Shown: positions 1 through 10,810, counted from the first letter of the stretch. The stretch is 64,000 bases of DNA from Serripes groenlandicus (GCA_031761405.1 JASEVX010000003.1:112783044-112847043), one strand, 5' to 3'. The notes: generated from the sequence alone by a model not told the origin. Numbers and translations: made by a program.

Positions 1-117
1 GGACTGTTGAAGATAGTGAAGAAATTCAAGGAAAATCTAACCTGCGTGTATTTATGACAACTGTAGATAGTGATCTGCCTGCATGATTGTGCCAAGGTCT
101 CATTTCCAAACAGACCA

Positions 118-392
118 TCTCGGTGGTGTAGTGGTAGTGTAGTAGTAGAGCCTCAGCCTCAGGTTCGGGAGGTCGTCTGTTCGATCCCTGGCCGGGTCAT
201 ACCAAAGACATTATAAATGGTTGTATTGGCTGCCCTACTTGACACTCAGGATCGCGGGGTTAGCATTACGACTGACTGGCTTGTGTCAGGATGAATGGAC
301 CAGTAATACTGGTAACTTACCCAGGAAACGCCCTGATATAACTGAAAATTGTTGTAAGCGGCGTAAAACACCGAACAATCAATCAACCAATC
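118..392 (+). mobile_element. SINE-1 copy (tRNA-derived retroposon)
   Basis: Non-autonomous retroposon. The head resembles a tRNA gene, with an A-box-like GGTGTAGTGGTAG near 123 and a B-box-like GTTCGATCCC near 179. The body shares motifs with the other SINE-1 copies (CCGGGTCATACCAAAGAC, GGCTGCCCT, TGACTGGCTTGTGTCAGGAT) and ends in AACGGCG-type sequence plus an AATC-repeat tail near 380-392. The head carries a duplicated GTAGTGGTAGTG stretch, so it is unlikely to fold as a working tRNA. SINEs of this type are copied by a LINE reverse transcriptase. No clear target duplication is visible. Other SINE-1 copies lie near 8.7, 11.0, 54.5 and 57.9 kb. Confidence 0.8.
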
Positions 393-2039
393 ATTTTTAC
401 AAAGGGACACTTGGACCTTTTTGTGGCGATTGGTTGACAATCGCCACAGTGCTACCAAAACAACAACAACGAAAAAAAAATTATATAGTCGTATTTGAAC
501 AATCGGTTGGATATTTCTGCAAAGGCAATTTACTCACTTCCGTTAAACCCCATATATATATATAGTTCCATCAGTGATGCAGGCACACGATTAATAATGA
601 TAATGTTAGTGCTACTTTGATACCGGATTGGTACTAATATTTGAGATTTATCGAGAAAATATCTAAATAGAGTTAAACTATTTACATATTATCTTTCTTC
701 ATGTTTGGGCAGATAATAAATATCATCGGGCGTCTTGGGTACGCTATGCAGAGTATCATGATACTCCTGTGCCTCGTTTTATTTTTACTGTAGTCAACCG
801 TAACCTTTTGACCTTTAACCTGATTCGGCAGGAGTTGGTTGTACTCTGATTATCTTCGTCATGATTTGGCAGATAATAAATATCATTGCGCGTTCTGCCT
901 TGCAAATAACGACAACTCTGGTGATACTCAAATCTGGAAATTCCAAAAGGTTCTATAAATAGCTCGCGAGACCATAACCAGAAAAGCTTGTAAATCTCAA
1001 TATTATAAACGCTTTATTTTGTACTTGTTTAAATATATGAAAGCGTCTAGATAATAAGACTGGTTTACAAAGGTTTAAAGGACACACGATGGCAGTGTGT
1101 ACACACGTTATGTATACACGTCTGCACGTTCTAGAGTCAATTAGCAATCAATGCAGTGTAGCCTAATTGAGTTTGAAGATCTAGCATTATAATATATGCC
1201 TATATTTTCATAAATTAAACAGTTTGGCAAATAGTGAAATTGTGCTTTTGGAGCATGTTTTGTGTTTGTTTTTGCACTCACATTATTCGAAGCAGTTTAA
1301 CAACCTCAGAGACATATAAATACACTGTGACAACCCTCAATCATGCAATGTGAAGGGACTAAATTGAACAGACCTGTTTAATATCGGACATAATTGAAAC
1401 AAACACCAAACTAATGGATACTGTTTTCTCTCCTTTCTTTAGTCATTTCTAAAGTGTAAAATATATTTTATCTTAATATGGCCTAACGACCTGGTGATAA
1501 ACATGTGATTACCCAAACAATTTAGATTACAAATAGTCATTCTAATGAGCTAAAACGGTAGTCTATCGAATACCAACTAGATTTTTCATAACTTTGGAAT
1601 GGCCTAATTTTGAACACATCATGACCAATTTCAGAACGTAACTAAATAATCACCAAGACAACATTCTGGCAAACTAACATTATTCTACTGTCAAAAGATG
1701 CAGGGTTGATACATTCTCAAATATACCCGCACCAGAGTCATCGCAAGCCCTACACCGATATACTGCTTGTTACTTTGCAGGATTTTCCATACGATCGCCA
1801 CTACAGTGCCATTGGCGCTTTGATTTGTATTCAAATCATAGGGAAATTCTTCAAATTGTAAGGGACATGATAATTTTTAGGCGGGAAAATGTCTGCCAGA
1901 CAACAATGTGACTGTAAATCCATAATCTAAATAGACTGCATCATGTATGAGAACTGGTGACAATAACTTATGATGCTGTTTTTAGAATATTCAAAACAAA
2001 AACATTTAATGGACATGAAGCCAAAATATTGAAAAACTA
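393..2039. other. AT-rich non-coding stretch
   Basis: No gene or strong repeat is seen. A roughly 40-bp motif containing GGCAGATAATAAATATCAT occurs twice, near 708 and 869, in the same orientation about 160 bp apart, with a CATGATAC-type palindrome between. The ORFs here are short and have no recognisable motif. Confidence 0.5.
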
Positions 2040-2155
2040 ATGTAGACTTTGAAATAGTGTAGAAAAACTTTGTGTACCAATCTCTATAAATGAAAGTGCA
2101 ATTATTAAATAGATGCAGATGCCTCAAAATATGTCTGCATGTGGGAAAGGGTTAA
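2040..2155 (+). mobile_element. TM1 MITE, degenerate right half
   Basis: Contains the TM1 internal motif AATCTCTATAAATGAAAG and ends GTGGGAAAGGGTTAA at 2155. The left terminus is missing or too diverged to place. This is an old copy. Confidence 0.6.
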
Positions 2156-3211
2156 ACTATGAATAATTCTGATGGAGGTCACTGAAACTTCCTCAGGTTT
2201 GAATGCCTTTGAGAGAAACTCTCAGTAATTTATATACACAAAGAGGGCTTCCATCTGTAACAAGTACTCTTATGGCTTTGATCCTGGGTAAATTGTTTTA
2301 AACATTGGTGTTCATTTGTTTATAATTCTCCTAAACAAGTTCAGCCCTCCAAACAGATTATAAATAAAGTAAGTCCTGACAAAGAAGCAAGACGAAAGTA
2401 TCACTGTGGGAAATATGGAACGATTTTTGAAATTCCCACAATGTTTCCAATTCTTTCAAAATCAAGCTTCCAATCTATCAGAGAAGTTTAAATTACCATT
2501 TATTGATAATTTCCCTTTTGCAGCAATGTTTTTTAACTCATTAACTATACTTGCATTCAAAAAGATATCCTTCCCCTAGATGTTTTCAAATTTGTCTACT
2601 GCTGCTGATTAAATGCGTGTTGGGAAGTGTTCATTTATTTTTTGAGAAATTGTGTACTCATTCAAGGATTTCAGGTTTGTTGCATTCTCAAATGGGTTTG
2701 AGCAGCGGAAATAATTAATTAATGGAGCTAATGAACCATAATTATCGGTAAACTGCTATAATCCTTCAATAACCCTTTGCTCTTGTGCAAAAATAGAACA
2801 TTAAAAGCCTGTAAATTTTTCTCATATTATATCTGTTATTCATATGTTACTTGAATTGCATTTTTATGATGTGCTAGGTAAAAGAGACAAAATGAAAAGA
2901 AACATACTTAACATCTAATACTTTTAAATTGAGTACATCTATGTACATGAATATTAAAGTCTCTGAACATTAACAAATCTACCCATTTTGTCCAATCCAA
3001 GTATGGACTTGGGAAGAAAATACTGGGACTTTTTTTTTTTTCCTTACCATGTCGTTGAAAGACTTCTTTTGAAGAGAAGTAAAAAAATAATTGGAACATG
3101 TATAAGACTTCATTTGAAATTGAATTATGTAAAGGTAAACCAGTTACAGACTTTCTTATCCCATGACCTTTTGTGCAATTTCTAGACTGGTCTCAAATTG
3201 AAAACAAATGA
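2156..3211. other. AT-rich non-coding stretch
   Basis: No gene, array or clear mobile element is recognised. A T-run lies near 3030-3041. Confidence 0.4.
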
Positions 3212-3437
3212 GCCATCCTGCGAGAAAACCAGCATTGTGGACTCTGCGTTAAGTACTGATCCCAATCAGCCTAAGCATGCTGCGCAGGCTAACACAGCAG
3301 AAAATGTTAGCCTCCTGTGGATTTTCTGTTTCAAGAATTATTTCTTGAGACAGAATGTGTCGGCAAAGATTAGCCTGCGCGGACTGCCCAGGCTGATCTG
3401 GGTCGATACATTACGCATTGGTTTCCTCATGGAAAGC
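3212..3437. repeat. Dispersed repeat RC, copy 1
   Basis: Shares with 63250-63512 the motifs TTGTGGACTCTGCGT, ATCAGCCTAAGCATGC, GTGGATTTTCTGTTTCA, AATGTGTCGGC and TCGATACATTACGCA, in the same order. The ends are weakly inverted (GAGAAAACCA against TGGTTTCCTC), and the two GCGCAGGCT-type blocks inside also face each other, as in a MITE or fold-back. From memory, similar sequence is common in bivalve genomes; I could not check this. The 96-codon ORF across it is not a gene. Confidence 0.65.
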
Positions 3438-3860
3438 CTCAAATCTCTTGCACTGCCGAATTTCACAAAGTCTACTCTTCCTTGGTGATAATTGGACCAC
3501 TCCAGTTCTCGTCCAACAGAAAAATTTAATGTCTTAGTGCCAAGCAATGCAGATTTCAGGAGAGACAGCTATTTATGAGCTGTCTAGTATGAATCTGCAT
3601 TGTTTGTAAAAGTCTTTAATTGCCTTTTGCAGCGAAAGAGATACAGAAGCTGATGATAAATTAATTGGATAGATGAATTTATAAATTTGAGACAGGGTTT
3701 AAAACATTGTTCTGGACAAGTACAAAGTGCTTATGTGATGTAATTTCTTCATTTCTTCCAATGCTTTCAAAATGTGACAGTGGTGCATCAGCATTGGCAC
3801 TGAAATATTCTTTAGGCGGATAGAACAAACAAAATCAAATTCCTCTACTGGGCTAAATGG

Positions 3861-4094
3861 TCTATGTAGGCTGGCAGCCATTTGTCAGTGTAAAGAATGA
3901 TTTGTGGATCACTGTGTGCAAGGAAGCTAGCAAGGAAAAACACATTGAAATATGAACCGTTCTATAGCTGGAATCTATGTCTATGTAGGCTCGCAGCTAA
4001 TTGTCAGTGTAAAGAATGATCTGTGGATCACTCTGTGAGAAATGTAGCAAGGAAAAACACATTGAAATATGAACCGTTCTATAGCTGGAGAACA
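3861..4094. repeat. Recent tandem duplication, 119-bp unit
   Basis: The block beginning TCTATGTAGGCT at 3861 is repeated from 3980 with few changes; the shared part includes AACACATTGAAATATGAACC. Two units only. The ORF at 4023-4244 reads through it and has no recognisable domain. Confidence 0.85.
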
Positions 4095-4699
4095 GCTGAA
4101 AATGGCTTTAAACCTGAGTCAATATTGATAAGTATGATTCTGCTTCCAATAAATATTGTTGAAAGATCGTACAAAAGTGAAATAAAAGATGTGTATGTTC
4201 AATACCACCAAAACAGTCATAAGGTTGTAGAGACCAAGGGTTAGTCCAGGGAGCAGTTAGTATTGTCATCTAATGTCATCTCTGTAATGCTCTCTCAATC
4301 TAGTTTAGCTAGGGCTGATTTGTCAAATTTCATGGAGATCTCCCCAACTATAAAACCTTCAGACAATACAACTTGGTGGGCTAGGGGATGATCCTTTATT
4401 GCTGATTATTGTGGTGGTGAAGAAATGCTGTAATGGATGAATTTGAAATATTGTCGTAAAAGTAGCCATTGCATATCATTGCACACATTGGTAACTGTTT
4501 CCACAATGATTTCCTGTGGTCATAGAATCAAACTGGCATAATATTGATGATTGCTGATGTGTGTGATATTGATAAATAGGACAGTTCAAACTGTACGGGT
4601 GAAGAGATTTTAACACTTCGAAACAATAGGGCTGTCTTGTCCTAGATTAATATCTGCTCCTCTTTGTGACCAAATTGACTTTGTTAACCTGTTTTAGGC
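4095..4699. other. Non-coding stretch
   Basis: No gene, array or mobile element is recognised. Confidence 0.4.
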
Positions 4700-4860
4700 T
4701 TAACCCTTTCCAAAATACAAACCATTTTACAGCAGATGGATTTTGAAAACATCTAGGCAAAAATATGGAAGATCTTTATAAATTCTGGTACATGTATTAT
4801 TCAAATGTCATCTGCTGCAATATATGCATCACAATGCGTCTGCGAGTTGAATAGGATTAA
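4700..4860 (+). mobile_element. TM1 MITE, diverged short copy
   Basis: Begins TTAACCCTTTCC and ends AGGATTAA, with a CAGCAGATG block near the left and TCTGCTGCA near the right, as in intact TM1. Its final TTAA (4857-4860) is also the first TTAA of the next copy, so the younger element probably inserted into the old terminal TTAA. Confidence 0.75.
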
Positions 4861-5086
4861 CACTTTCCCTCATACGATAATTCTGCAGCAGACGACTTTG
4901 AACATATTTTGTCAAAACATCGAAAATCTCCATAATTGAATGGATAACCTATGACAAAAAGTGGAAAACATTGTGGCAAAAGGAGAAATTGCACGTTCTG
5001 TGCAATTTCTTCTTTTGTCACTATGTTTTCAAAAAGCTGTCTGCTGCAGAGGCGTCAGAAAGCGTCTATATGAGGGAAAGGGTTAA
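4857..5086 (+). mobile_element. TM1 MITE, near-full-length (reference copy)
   Basis: A 230-bp non-autonomous DNA transposon. It starts TTAACACTTTCCCTCATA and ends TATGAGGGAAAGGGTTAA, so the TIRs are about 14 bp next to TTAA. Inside each end is a CTGCAGCAGACG block, in opposite orientations. The centre folds back: about 31 nt from GAAAACATTGTGGC to TTGCAC pair with the matching segment ending CACTATGTTTTC across a 5-nt loop. A TTAA target duplication and CCC-starting TIRs fit the piggyBac superfamily; that assignment is inferred, since no transposase is present. Orientation + is defined as this copy's, with the CGA(C/T)AATTCTGCAGCAG end first. Confidence 0.9.
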
Positions 5087-5262
5087 GTACTGCCAATTAA
5101 CATGTGAAAGGTGAACAAGTTGCCATAATGATTATATAACTGATAAATGAATAATCAAATGGCATAAAACCTCACAGAAGACTTTGTTGGTGTCCATGAA
5201 AATGGAACCTCTGCATAATCTTAAGTTTCAGGTGGGTTGATATATACACTAGAGCCAGACAA

Positions 5263-5489
5263 TTAACTCTTTTCCACCTGTGAGACGCATTTTGATGCAT
5301 TTGCAGCAGACGACTTTTGAAAACAATGTGGCAAAAGAAGAAATTGCACAGCAATTTCTAGTTTTGCCACAATGTTTTCAACTCTATTCAATAGTTTATA
5401 ATTTCATTTTTGGAGACTTTCCATACTTTTGCCTTAATGTTTTCAAAGTTGTCTGTTACAGATTTGTTGTATGTGGGAGAGCATTTAGG
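5263..5489 (-). mobile_element. TM1 MITE, older variant
   Basis: Left end TTAACTCTTTTCCACCTG, GCAGCAGACGACTTTTGAAAAC, a short central hairpin around TTGCACAGCAATT, and a right end GTATGTGGGAGAGCATT. It belongs to the ACATACAG/TGTATGTGGG terminal variant rather than the TCATA variant. The right TTAA is lost. Confidence 0.75.
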
Positions 5490-5989
5490 TAAAAAAAAAA
5501 AAAAGCCATCAATTACGTATGTGGTATGATCTATTAAATATACATTAATTATGCATGCTTGGCTGTGTTACTCTGAGGTAAATTGCACTCTAATATCTGA
5601 TATGCAATTTGGGTACTCTTGTCCCGCAAGATAGGACTGTCTTCTAACTTTGGTAACAGGTAAAAAGGTTAAAATAATTGTTTTAAAAATCAGGTCATTC
5701 TCAATACTAGCAGCACATACTTCTCCCACAATGTTTTCTGTTTCTGTGTACCAAGACACAGGTTTGTAATGTCTGGAAACTATTTTACCAATTGTATAAA
5801 AGTCAGACTCATTTTGTAGACAAGGTAAAGAGTTTTAAATTGTGAGGTCTATTCTTTGTAGCAAATTACGTATTTATATCTGTGGGGCTTTTTGTAAAAT
5901 TTAGGTTACTGTTTTCCCAATTAAAATACTTGTAATCTTTCATAATTCTTACGGGAAGGAATAAATGTCTTTCAATGTATGATATGGAA
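5490..5989. other. Non-coding stretch
   Basis: An A-run lies near 5492-5504. No gene or recognised element. Confidence 0.4.
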
Positions 5990-6125
5990 ATGGCTATGTA
6001 CTAATGAATTTGTAAACATCTTGGCAACATTTTGGAAGTTGGCTATAAATGAAATTTCTCCTTTTTCTACACTTTTTTTCAAAAGACATCTTCTGCAGAT
6101 GCGTCTGTTCGTGGGAAAGTGTTAA
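5990..6125 (-). mobile_element. TM1 MITE fragment
   Basis: The right part of an old copy: GAAATTTCTCC, CAAAAGACATCTTCTGCAG, and the end TGGGAAAGTGTTAA at 6125. Confidence 0.55.
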
Positions 6126-6129
6126 GAAA

Positions 6130-6228
6130 TTAACCCTTTCCCACATGCAACTAATCTGCAGCAGACGACTTTGAAAACATAGTGACAAAAACCTAAATAA
6201 TCTCCATAAAAGATAGCTGAATTGTTAA
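6130..6228 (+). mobile_element. TM1 MITE, left half only
   Basis: TTAACCCTTTCCCACATGCA followed by CTGCAGCAGACGACTTTGAAAAC, then cut short by the next copy, whose first TTAA is shared at 6225-6228. Confidence 0.7.
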
Positions 6229-6454
6229 CCCTTTCCCTCATATAGACGCTTTCTGACGCCTCTGCAGCAGACGCCTTTTTGAAAACATAGTGACAAAAGA
6301 AGAAATTGCACAAAACGTGCAATTTCTCCTTTTGCCACAATGTTTTCCACTTTTTGTCATAGCTTATCCATTCAATTATGGAGATTTTCTATTTTTTGAC
6401 AAAATACGTTCAAAGTCGTCTGCTGCAGAATTGCCGTATGAGGGAAAGGGTTAA
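6225..6454 (-). mobile_element. TM1 MITE, near-full-length
   Basis: 230 bp, reverse orientation. It begins TTAACCCTTTCCCTCATATA and ends GTATGAGGGAAAGGGTTAA. The central stem closes on GCAC/GTGC. Both terminal TTAAs are shared with flanking older TM1 fragments (6130-6228 and 6451-6583), so it sits in a chain of three. Confidence 0.92.
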
Positions 6455-6583
6455 ATAAAGTTGAAAACACTGTAGCCAATGGAGACATTGCTCATCATGA
6501 GCATTTTCACTTTGGCCACAATGTTTTCAAAAGTCGCCTCTTGCTATTGCGTCAAAATGCATCTGCAAGTGGGAAAGGATTAA
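6451..6583 (-). mobile_element. TM1 MITE, diverged half copy
   Basis: GTTGAAAACACTGTAGCC, a GCTCATCATGAGC palindrome, CAATGTTTTCAAAAGTCG, and the end GTGGGAAAGGATTAA at 6583. Confidence 0.65.
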
Positions 6584-6956
6584 TGTTTTTGTTCATAGAA
6601 CTGGAACTAAATAAATGAAATTACTTTATTTTCCATAATGTTATCCTCAATCAAAAGACTTGAGGTCATCCTGAGTGCAGGTGAGAAATGACGATGTAAT
6701 GATTATCAGGGATAAGGTTTTAAAGTTTTCGTGGAGGCCAATGTCACACAGGGCATGTTTGTATTAGCAGTGCAATTTGAGCGCTAAATGGGATCATGTA
6801 ATGATTTTTGTCAGGCTAGTGTTTTGTCTAGGTTTTAATCGCATGTATTTTGTGATCATTTTTCATCCTCAAAAGAAAGGGCTCTACATGACAAGAGGAA
6901 ACTAATTTAGACCTTTACATAAAAGTCATTTATGTTGGTTGATTGATGGATTCTTA
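6584..6956. other. Non-coding stretch
   Basis: No gene or repeat is recognised. Confidence 0.4.
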
Positions 6957-7345
6957 TGTAACCCTTTCCCACATTCCCCAGTAGCGACGCGGGCTGTCAA
7001 TCAAGGGGTTTTGAGTTTGAATCCCAGCTCAGCTAACTTTCTTTCCGACGATTGACAAAAGTCAATGCGACATGCGTCATTCCTCTTCCACCAATGGGCT
7101 AAGTCTATGTGGAAAAGCAGCCAGTTGCTTGGGAAGATTGTTGTGTGGAGTACTGGTTTGAGAAAACCAGAAAATGTATGAGTAGGTGAACTGGCCGCCG
7201 TGATATAACTGAGAAATTGTTAAAAACGGTGTTAAACACCAATCAGTCAACCCACATACAGACGCATTTTGACGCCTCTGCAGCAGACGACTGTTGAAAT
7301 AATAGTGGCATAAGGAGAAATTGCTCATAACACATGTTCTTTGGT
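6957..7345 (-). mobile_element. TM1 MITE split by a SINE
   Basis: The left end ACCCTTTCCCACAT (6961-6974) resumes as CCCACATACAGACGC at 7251, then GCCTCTGCAGCAGACGAC and GAGAAATTGCTCATAA. The CCCACAT on both sides is the target duplication of the SINE inserted between. The right half is missing or too diverged. Confidence 0.75.
6975..7250 (+). mobile_element. SINE-2 copy inserted in a TM1 MITE
   Basis: tRNA-derived retroposon. The head CCCAGTAGC...GACGCGGGCTGTCAAT lacks about 12 bases, including the A-box, that are present in the copy at 50741. The B-box-like GAGTTTGAATCCC is retained. The body has GACATGCGTCATTC, AGCAGCCAGTTGCTTGGGAA and GTGATATAACTGAGAAATTG, then the tail AATCAGTCAA. It is flanked by the 7-bp direct repeat CCCACAT. 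Confidence 0.85.
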
Positions 7346-7391
7346 GAATACTTTTGTTTTGTCCATCGGTCACATTGTTTTTGAAAATTAC

Positions 7392-7620
7392 TTAACCCTT
7401 TCCCTCATACGACAACTCTGCAGCAGACGACTTTGAACATATATTGTCAAAAAGTAGAAAATCTCTATACTTGAATGGATAACCTATGACTAAAAGTGGA
7501 AAACATTGTGTCAAAAGGAGAAATTGCTCGTTTTGAGCAGTTTCTTCTTTTGTCACTATGTTTTCAAAAAGCTGTCTGCTGTAGATGCGTCAGAAAGCAT
7601 CTATATGAGGGAAAGGTTAA
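7392..7620 (+). mobile_element. TM1 MITE, near-full-length
   Basis: TTAACCCTTTCCCTCATACG to ATGAGGGAAAGGTTAA, with one G lost from the right TIR. The loop is closed by GCTC/GAGC instead of GCAC/GTGC, with both arms changed together. The ORF inside is not a gene. Confidence 0.92.
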
Positions 7621-7871
7621 ATCTACTTCAATTATGCATTATATTAATTCAAAAGTTCTTTCTGTAATTAATGTAAGTGATTTGCTCATTTAATCTAGTT
7701 CAAATCTGAGAATCTTTCCTTTCCCAACAATCTGTCCAGTGTTGCAATATTTTATATCCTTTAATAAAAAAAATGTTATTGTGCAGTATGGTGTGCAGAT
7801 TTTACTGGCTGGCAGGTGAAATAAATAAACCAGATGGCAAAGCCCACACTACCTATCAGGATATTCCAGAC

Positions 7872-8101
7872 TTAGCTCTTTCCCGCTTACCACAATTCTG
7901 CAGCAGACGACTTTGAACATATTTTGTCAAAAAACAGAAAATCTGTATAATTTAATGGATAACCTATGACAAAAAGTGGAAAACATTGTGGCAAAAGAAG
8001 AAATTGCTTGTTTTGAGCAATTTCTTCTTTTGTCACCATGTTTTCAAAAAGCCGTCTGCTGCAGAGGTGTCAGAAAGCATCTATATGAGGGAAAGGGTTA
8101 A
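7872..8101 (+). mobile_element. TM1 MITE, near-full-length
   Basis: The left end is mutated (TTAGCTCTTTCCCGCTTAC), while the right end TATGAGGGAAAGGGTTAA is intact. The loop is closed by GCTTG/GAGC with one wobble. The final TTAA is shared with the next copy. Confidence 0.9.
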
Positions 8102-8272
8102 CCCTTTCCAACAAACAAGAAATCTGCTGCAGACATCTTTGAAAATAACTAGGCAAAATGGACAATCTCTATAAATAACTGTATGATTATTAGGTAGCGC
8201 TGAAAACATTGTGGCAAAGATTGTTGGCTGCAGATGCATCAAAATGCTCATCTGTTGTTGGGAAAGGGTTAA
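8098..8272 (+). mobile_element. TM1 MITE, diverged copy
   Basis: TTAACCCTTTCCAACAAACA, a TCTGCTGCAGAC block, GAAAACATTGTGGCAAAG, then GTTGGGAAAGGGTTAA at 8272. The central hairpin is largely deleted. It shares TTAA with the copy at 7872. Confidence 0.8.
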
Positions 8273-8346
8273 TTACAATTACCATTTTACATACACTGGT
8301 GATAAATCAACATTTCCCTGTACATTTCTTTGTGATACAGATCATA

Positions 8347-8406
8347 AAAGAAAGTCTTCTGCTGCGTATGCAACAAGATGCATCTGCAAAGTGGGAAAAG
8401 GGTTAA
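8347..8406 (+). mobile_element. TM1 MITE, right end only
   Basis: GTCTTCTGCTGCGTATGCAA then GTGGGAAAAGGGTTAA. Only the terminal 60 bp remains. Confidence 0.65.
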
Positions 8407-8694
8407 CATTTTAAGCAAGAAAATACCGTATGAGATGTAACTTTTCAAACTGATTACACAGTAAATGCTTTCCAGAATGATTTAATTTATTTAATTGTTT
8501 TCATTGTAAATAAGCAATTTTTTCTGCATTTGATAGAATCAAGATTGGGTAAATAGTTGAAAGGAAATTAGTAGCACCACTGTAAAACAGTGCTTTTGTA
8601 AATTTATAATGACTGCAGATTTAGAGCAGTAATCCTTTCAAACAAGTAAACAGGTTTTTAGCAGATGACTTTTGTTGAAAACATTGTTGGAAAA

Positions 8695-8938
8695 TGAGAT
8701 TGATTGATTGATTGTTTTGTGTATAAGGGAGTTTCCTACTACTAGTCCATTTATCCTGACACCTGAGTCAGTCGGTGGTATTTGCTAACCAATCAACCCT
8801 GAGCGCCAAGGAGGGCAGCAATTACTACCAAATTACTACAGAAGTCTTTTGTATAACCCGGCCGGGGATCGAACCTGCGACCTCCTGTTCTCGAGGCGGA
8901 TGCTTTATTACTACACCAGCAACGCGGTTTGAAAAACA
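8695..8938 (-). mobile_element. SINE-1 copy
   Basis: The reverse orientation shows the tail first (GATTGATTGATTG), then CCATTTATCCTGACACC, GAGGGCAGC, and the tRNA-like head with GGGGATCGAACC (B box on the minus strand). It follows a TM1 fragment (8655-8695, GCAGATGACTTTTGTTGAAA), probably its insertion site. Confidence 0.8.
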
Positions 8939-8974
8939 ACGTTTTAAAAACAATTCAATAACTAAATCTTCCTT

Positions 8975-9090
8975 TTTTATGGTGTCAGGATAAATGGAAC
9001 AGTAAAATTGGCCACTTACCCAGGAAATGCAGTGAAAATAGCATGGAAATTGTTAAAAGCTACATAAAACGCAATACCAACAAACAAGAT
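8975..9090 (+). mobile_element. SINE-1 3' fragment
   Basis: GTGTCAGGATAAATGGA, CTTACCCAGGAAATGC and GAAAATTG-like sequence match the 3' half of SINE-1. The tRNA-like head is absent. It lies beside the opposite-strand SINE-1 at 8695. Confidence 0.7.
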
Positions 9091-9586
9091 AGGGTTATTA
9101 AAGTCAAGTAATAGCAGTGAGTTTAACAAGTAACAAATCAACTGTAACACTGAATACATTTTCCATAATCAAATCAAATTAAGTCAGGCTTTTGTTCTAA
9201 AAAACCCTTTTGACATATTAATTGGGATGACAACTATTAACTTGACATGTTCAGATGGATAAGCACTTCTTCATTTTATAATATCTAACATTCAGTTTTG
9301 CCATTATGAGTTTTAAATTTATTGTTTATTTGAAAATATATAAAACAGGACTTCTTTGCTTTTCCCATCTTGATCCCTGGGTGACTGGCGGTTACAGACA
9401 TAGATTTGGAGTGGTCTTTACTGCATAAGAATTTTTTGATCTGTGCTCTATGAAAACAAACCAAAGGGCATGAACGATCAGTGTAGATCCGGATCAACTT
9501 TGGCATCAGTGTGCATGGACCTGACCTTACCCTTTTCCATTTGCGTACACATTTTGAATACAGTGCATCAAGAGATGAAGTTGGTC
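9091..9586. other. Non-coding stretch
   Basis: No gene or repeat is recognised. Confidence 0.4.
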
Positions 9587-9744
9587 TTAATGTGCAGTTT
9601 CTCCAAATTTGTAATAATTGTTTTTAACGATTATCAAAAATTGAACTTTCAGTTATATATAGATATTAATGTGCAGTTTCTCTAAATTTGTAATAATTGT
9701 TTTTAACGTTTATCAAAAATTGAACTTTCAGTTATATATAGATA
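9587..9744. repeat. Tandem duplication, 79-bp unit
   Basis: Two near-identical units begin TTAATGTGCAGTTTCTC at 9587 and 9666, and the next bases after the second unit are again TTAA (9745). The units differ at only a few positions. It ends where a TM1 fragment starts. Confidence 0.88.
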
Positions 9745-9815
9745 TTAAACACATGTTTGCCTAATGGTTTTCAAAGTCATCTGGTTTAAATTTGTTGTAT
9801 ATGGGAGATGATTAA
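9745..9815 (-). mobile_element. TM1 MITE, right end fragment
   Basis: GTTTTCAAAGTCATCTG then TTGTATATGGGAGATGATTAA. It shares its TTAA (9812-9815) with the following intact copy. Confidence 0.65.
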
Positions 9816-10039
9816 CCCTTTCTCTCATATAGACACTTTCTGACACCTGCAGCAGACGGCTTTTTGAAAACATAGTGACAAAAGAACAAATTGCACAAAA
9901 CTTGCAATTTCTCCTTTTGCCGCAATGTTTTCCACTTTTTGTCATAGGTTATCCATTCAATTATGGAGATTTTCTATCTTTTGACAAAATACGTTCAAAG
10001 TCGTCTGCTGCAGAATTGTCGTATGAGGGAAAGGGTTAA
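9812..10039 (-). mobile_element. TM1 MITE, near-full-length
   Basis: TTAACCCTTTCTCTCATATA to GTATGAGGGAAAGGGTTAA, with a few bases lost in the GACACCTGCAGCAG part. The central stem closes on GCACAAAACTTGC, with one arm mismatched. Confidence 0.9.
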
Positions 10040-10238
10040 CAGTTTTTGGAGATTAGTCACAGAAAGATTCAAGAAAGTTTCAAGGATGGCTCATAGGAAT
10101 CAGATTTCATAGATCAGATCTTTATCTACACATATAATACATACACTAAGGTTGTTTTTCCTGGAACATGATACCTAGTTATAATTACACACATATAGCT
10201 CGACAAGAATTTGATTTCTATATGTTCCACATGAAAAG

Positions 10239-10421
10239 TGACCCTTTCCCACATACATACACTTTCTAATGCCTCGGATGAGCAATTTCTCCTTTTGTCA
10301 TAATGCTTTCAACTCTATATAATGATTAAACTCTTATTTAAGCGGATTTTTCAACATTTTTGCCAGGACGTTTTCAAAATTGTCTGCTTCAGATTTGTTT
10401 TTATGTGGGAAAGGGTGTAAA
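10239..10421 (-). mobile_element. TM1 MITE, older variant
   Basis: ACCCTTTCCCACATACATAC, TGATGAGCAATTTCTCC-type core, CAAAATTGTCTGCTTCAG, and the end TATGTGGGAAAGGGTGTAA. The left CAGCAGACG block and one hairpin arm are deleted. Confidence 0.75.
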
Positions 10422-10479
10422 TATTATGTAGATCAAATCCAATCACAATTATTGTACAACCATTTGGTCCCACATAGAA

Positions 10480-10700
10480 TGAGTGTATATTGTTTTATGG
10501 CGCATCGACAGCTAAGGTCATTTAGCACGCAATTAAATTTAATTATTCATGATCCCTGGGTAAACAAACCAGTACTAGGCTAGACAATGTGCCTTGCCCA
10601 AGGGCACTCCACCATGACCGTAGTGCCGCGACTGGGGATCGAACCCGGGACACCTGGTTTCGAAATCCCCGACGCTAACCACCCGACCACAGCGGATTCC
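10480..10700 (-). mobile_element. SINE-3 copy with 15-bp target duplication
   Basis: Flanked by a perfect 15-bp direct repeat, TGGTCCCACATAGAA, at 10465-10479 and 10701-10715, the mark of LINE-type retroposition. On the minus strand the head is CCGCTGTGGTCGGGTGGTTA (tRNA-like A-box region), with the B box GGTTCGATCCCC. It is followed by GGAGTGCCCTTGGGCAAGGC and GTTTACCCAGGGATCATGAA. It differs from SINE-1 and SINE-2 in head and body. Confidence 0.93.
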
Positions 10701-10810
10701 TGGTCCCACATAGAAGTTTAACCTGAACTTCTGTTGACTGGAAGGTATTCAAACAGGAAAAGTTATTAATTTTTGAGCTACATCTGCTTATTCCTACTTC
10801 CATTTGTCAA

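Noticed and set aside
3198..3488. 96-codon ORF as a gene
   Set aside because: It is contained in the RC dispersed repeat, which recurs at 63250.
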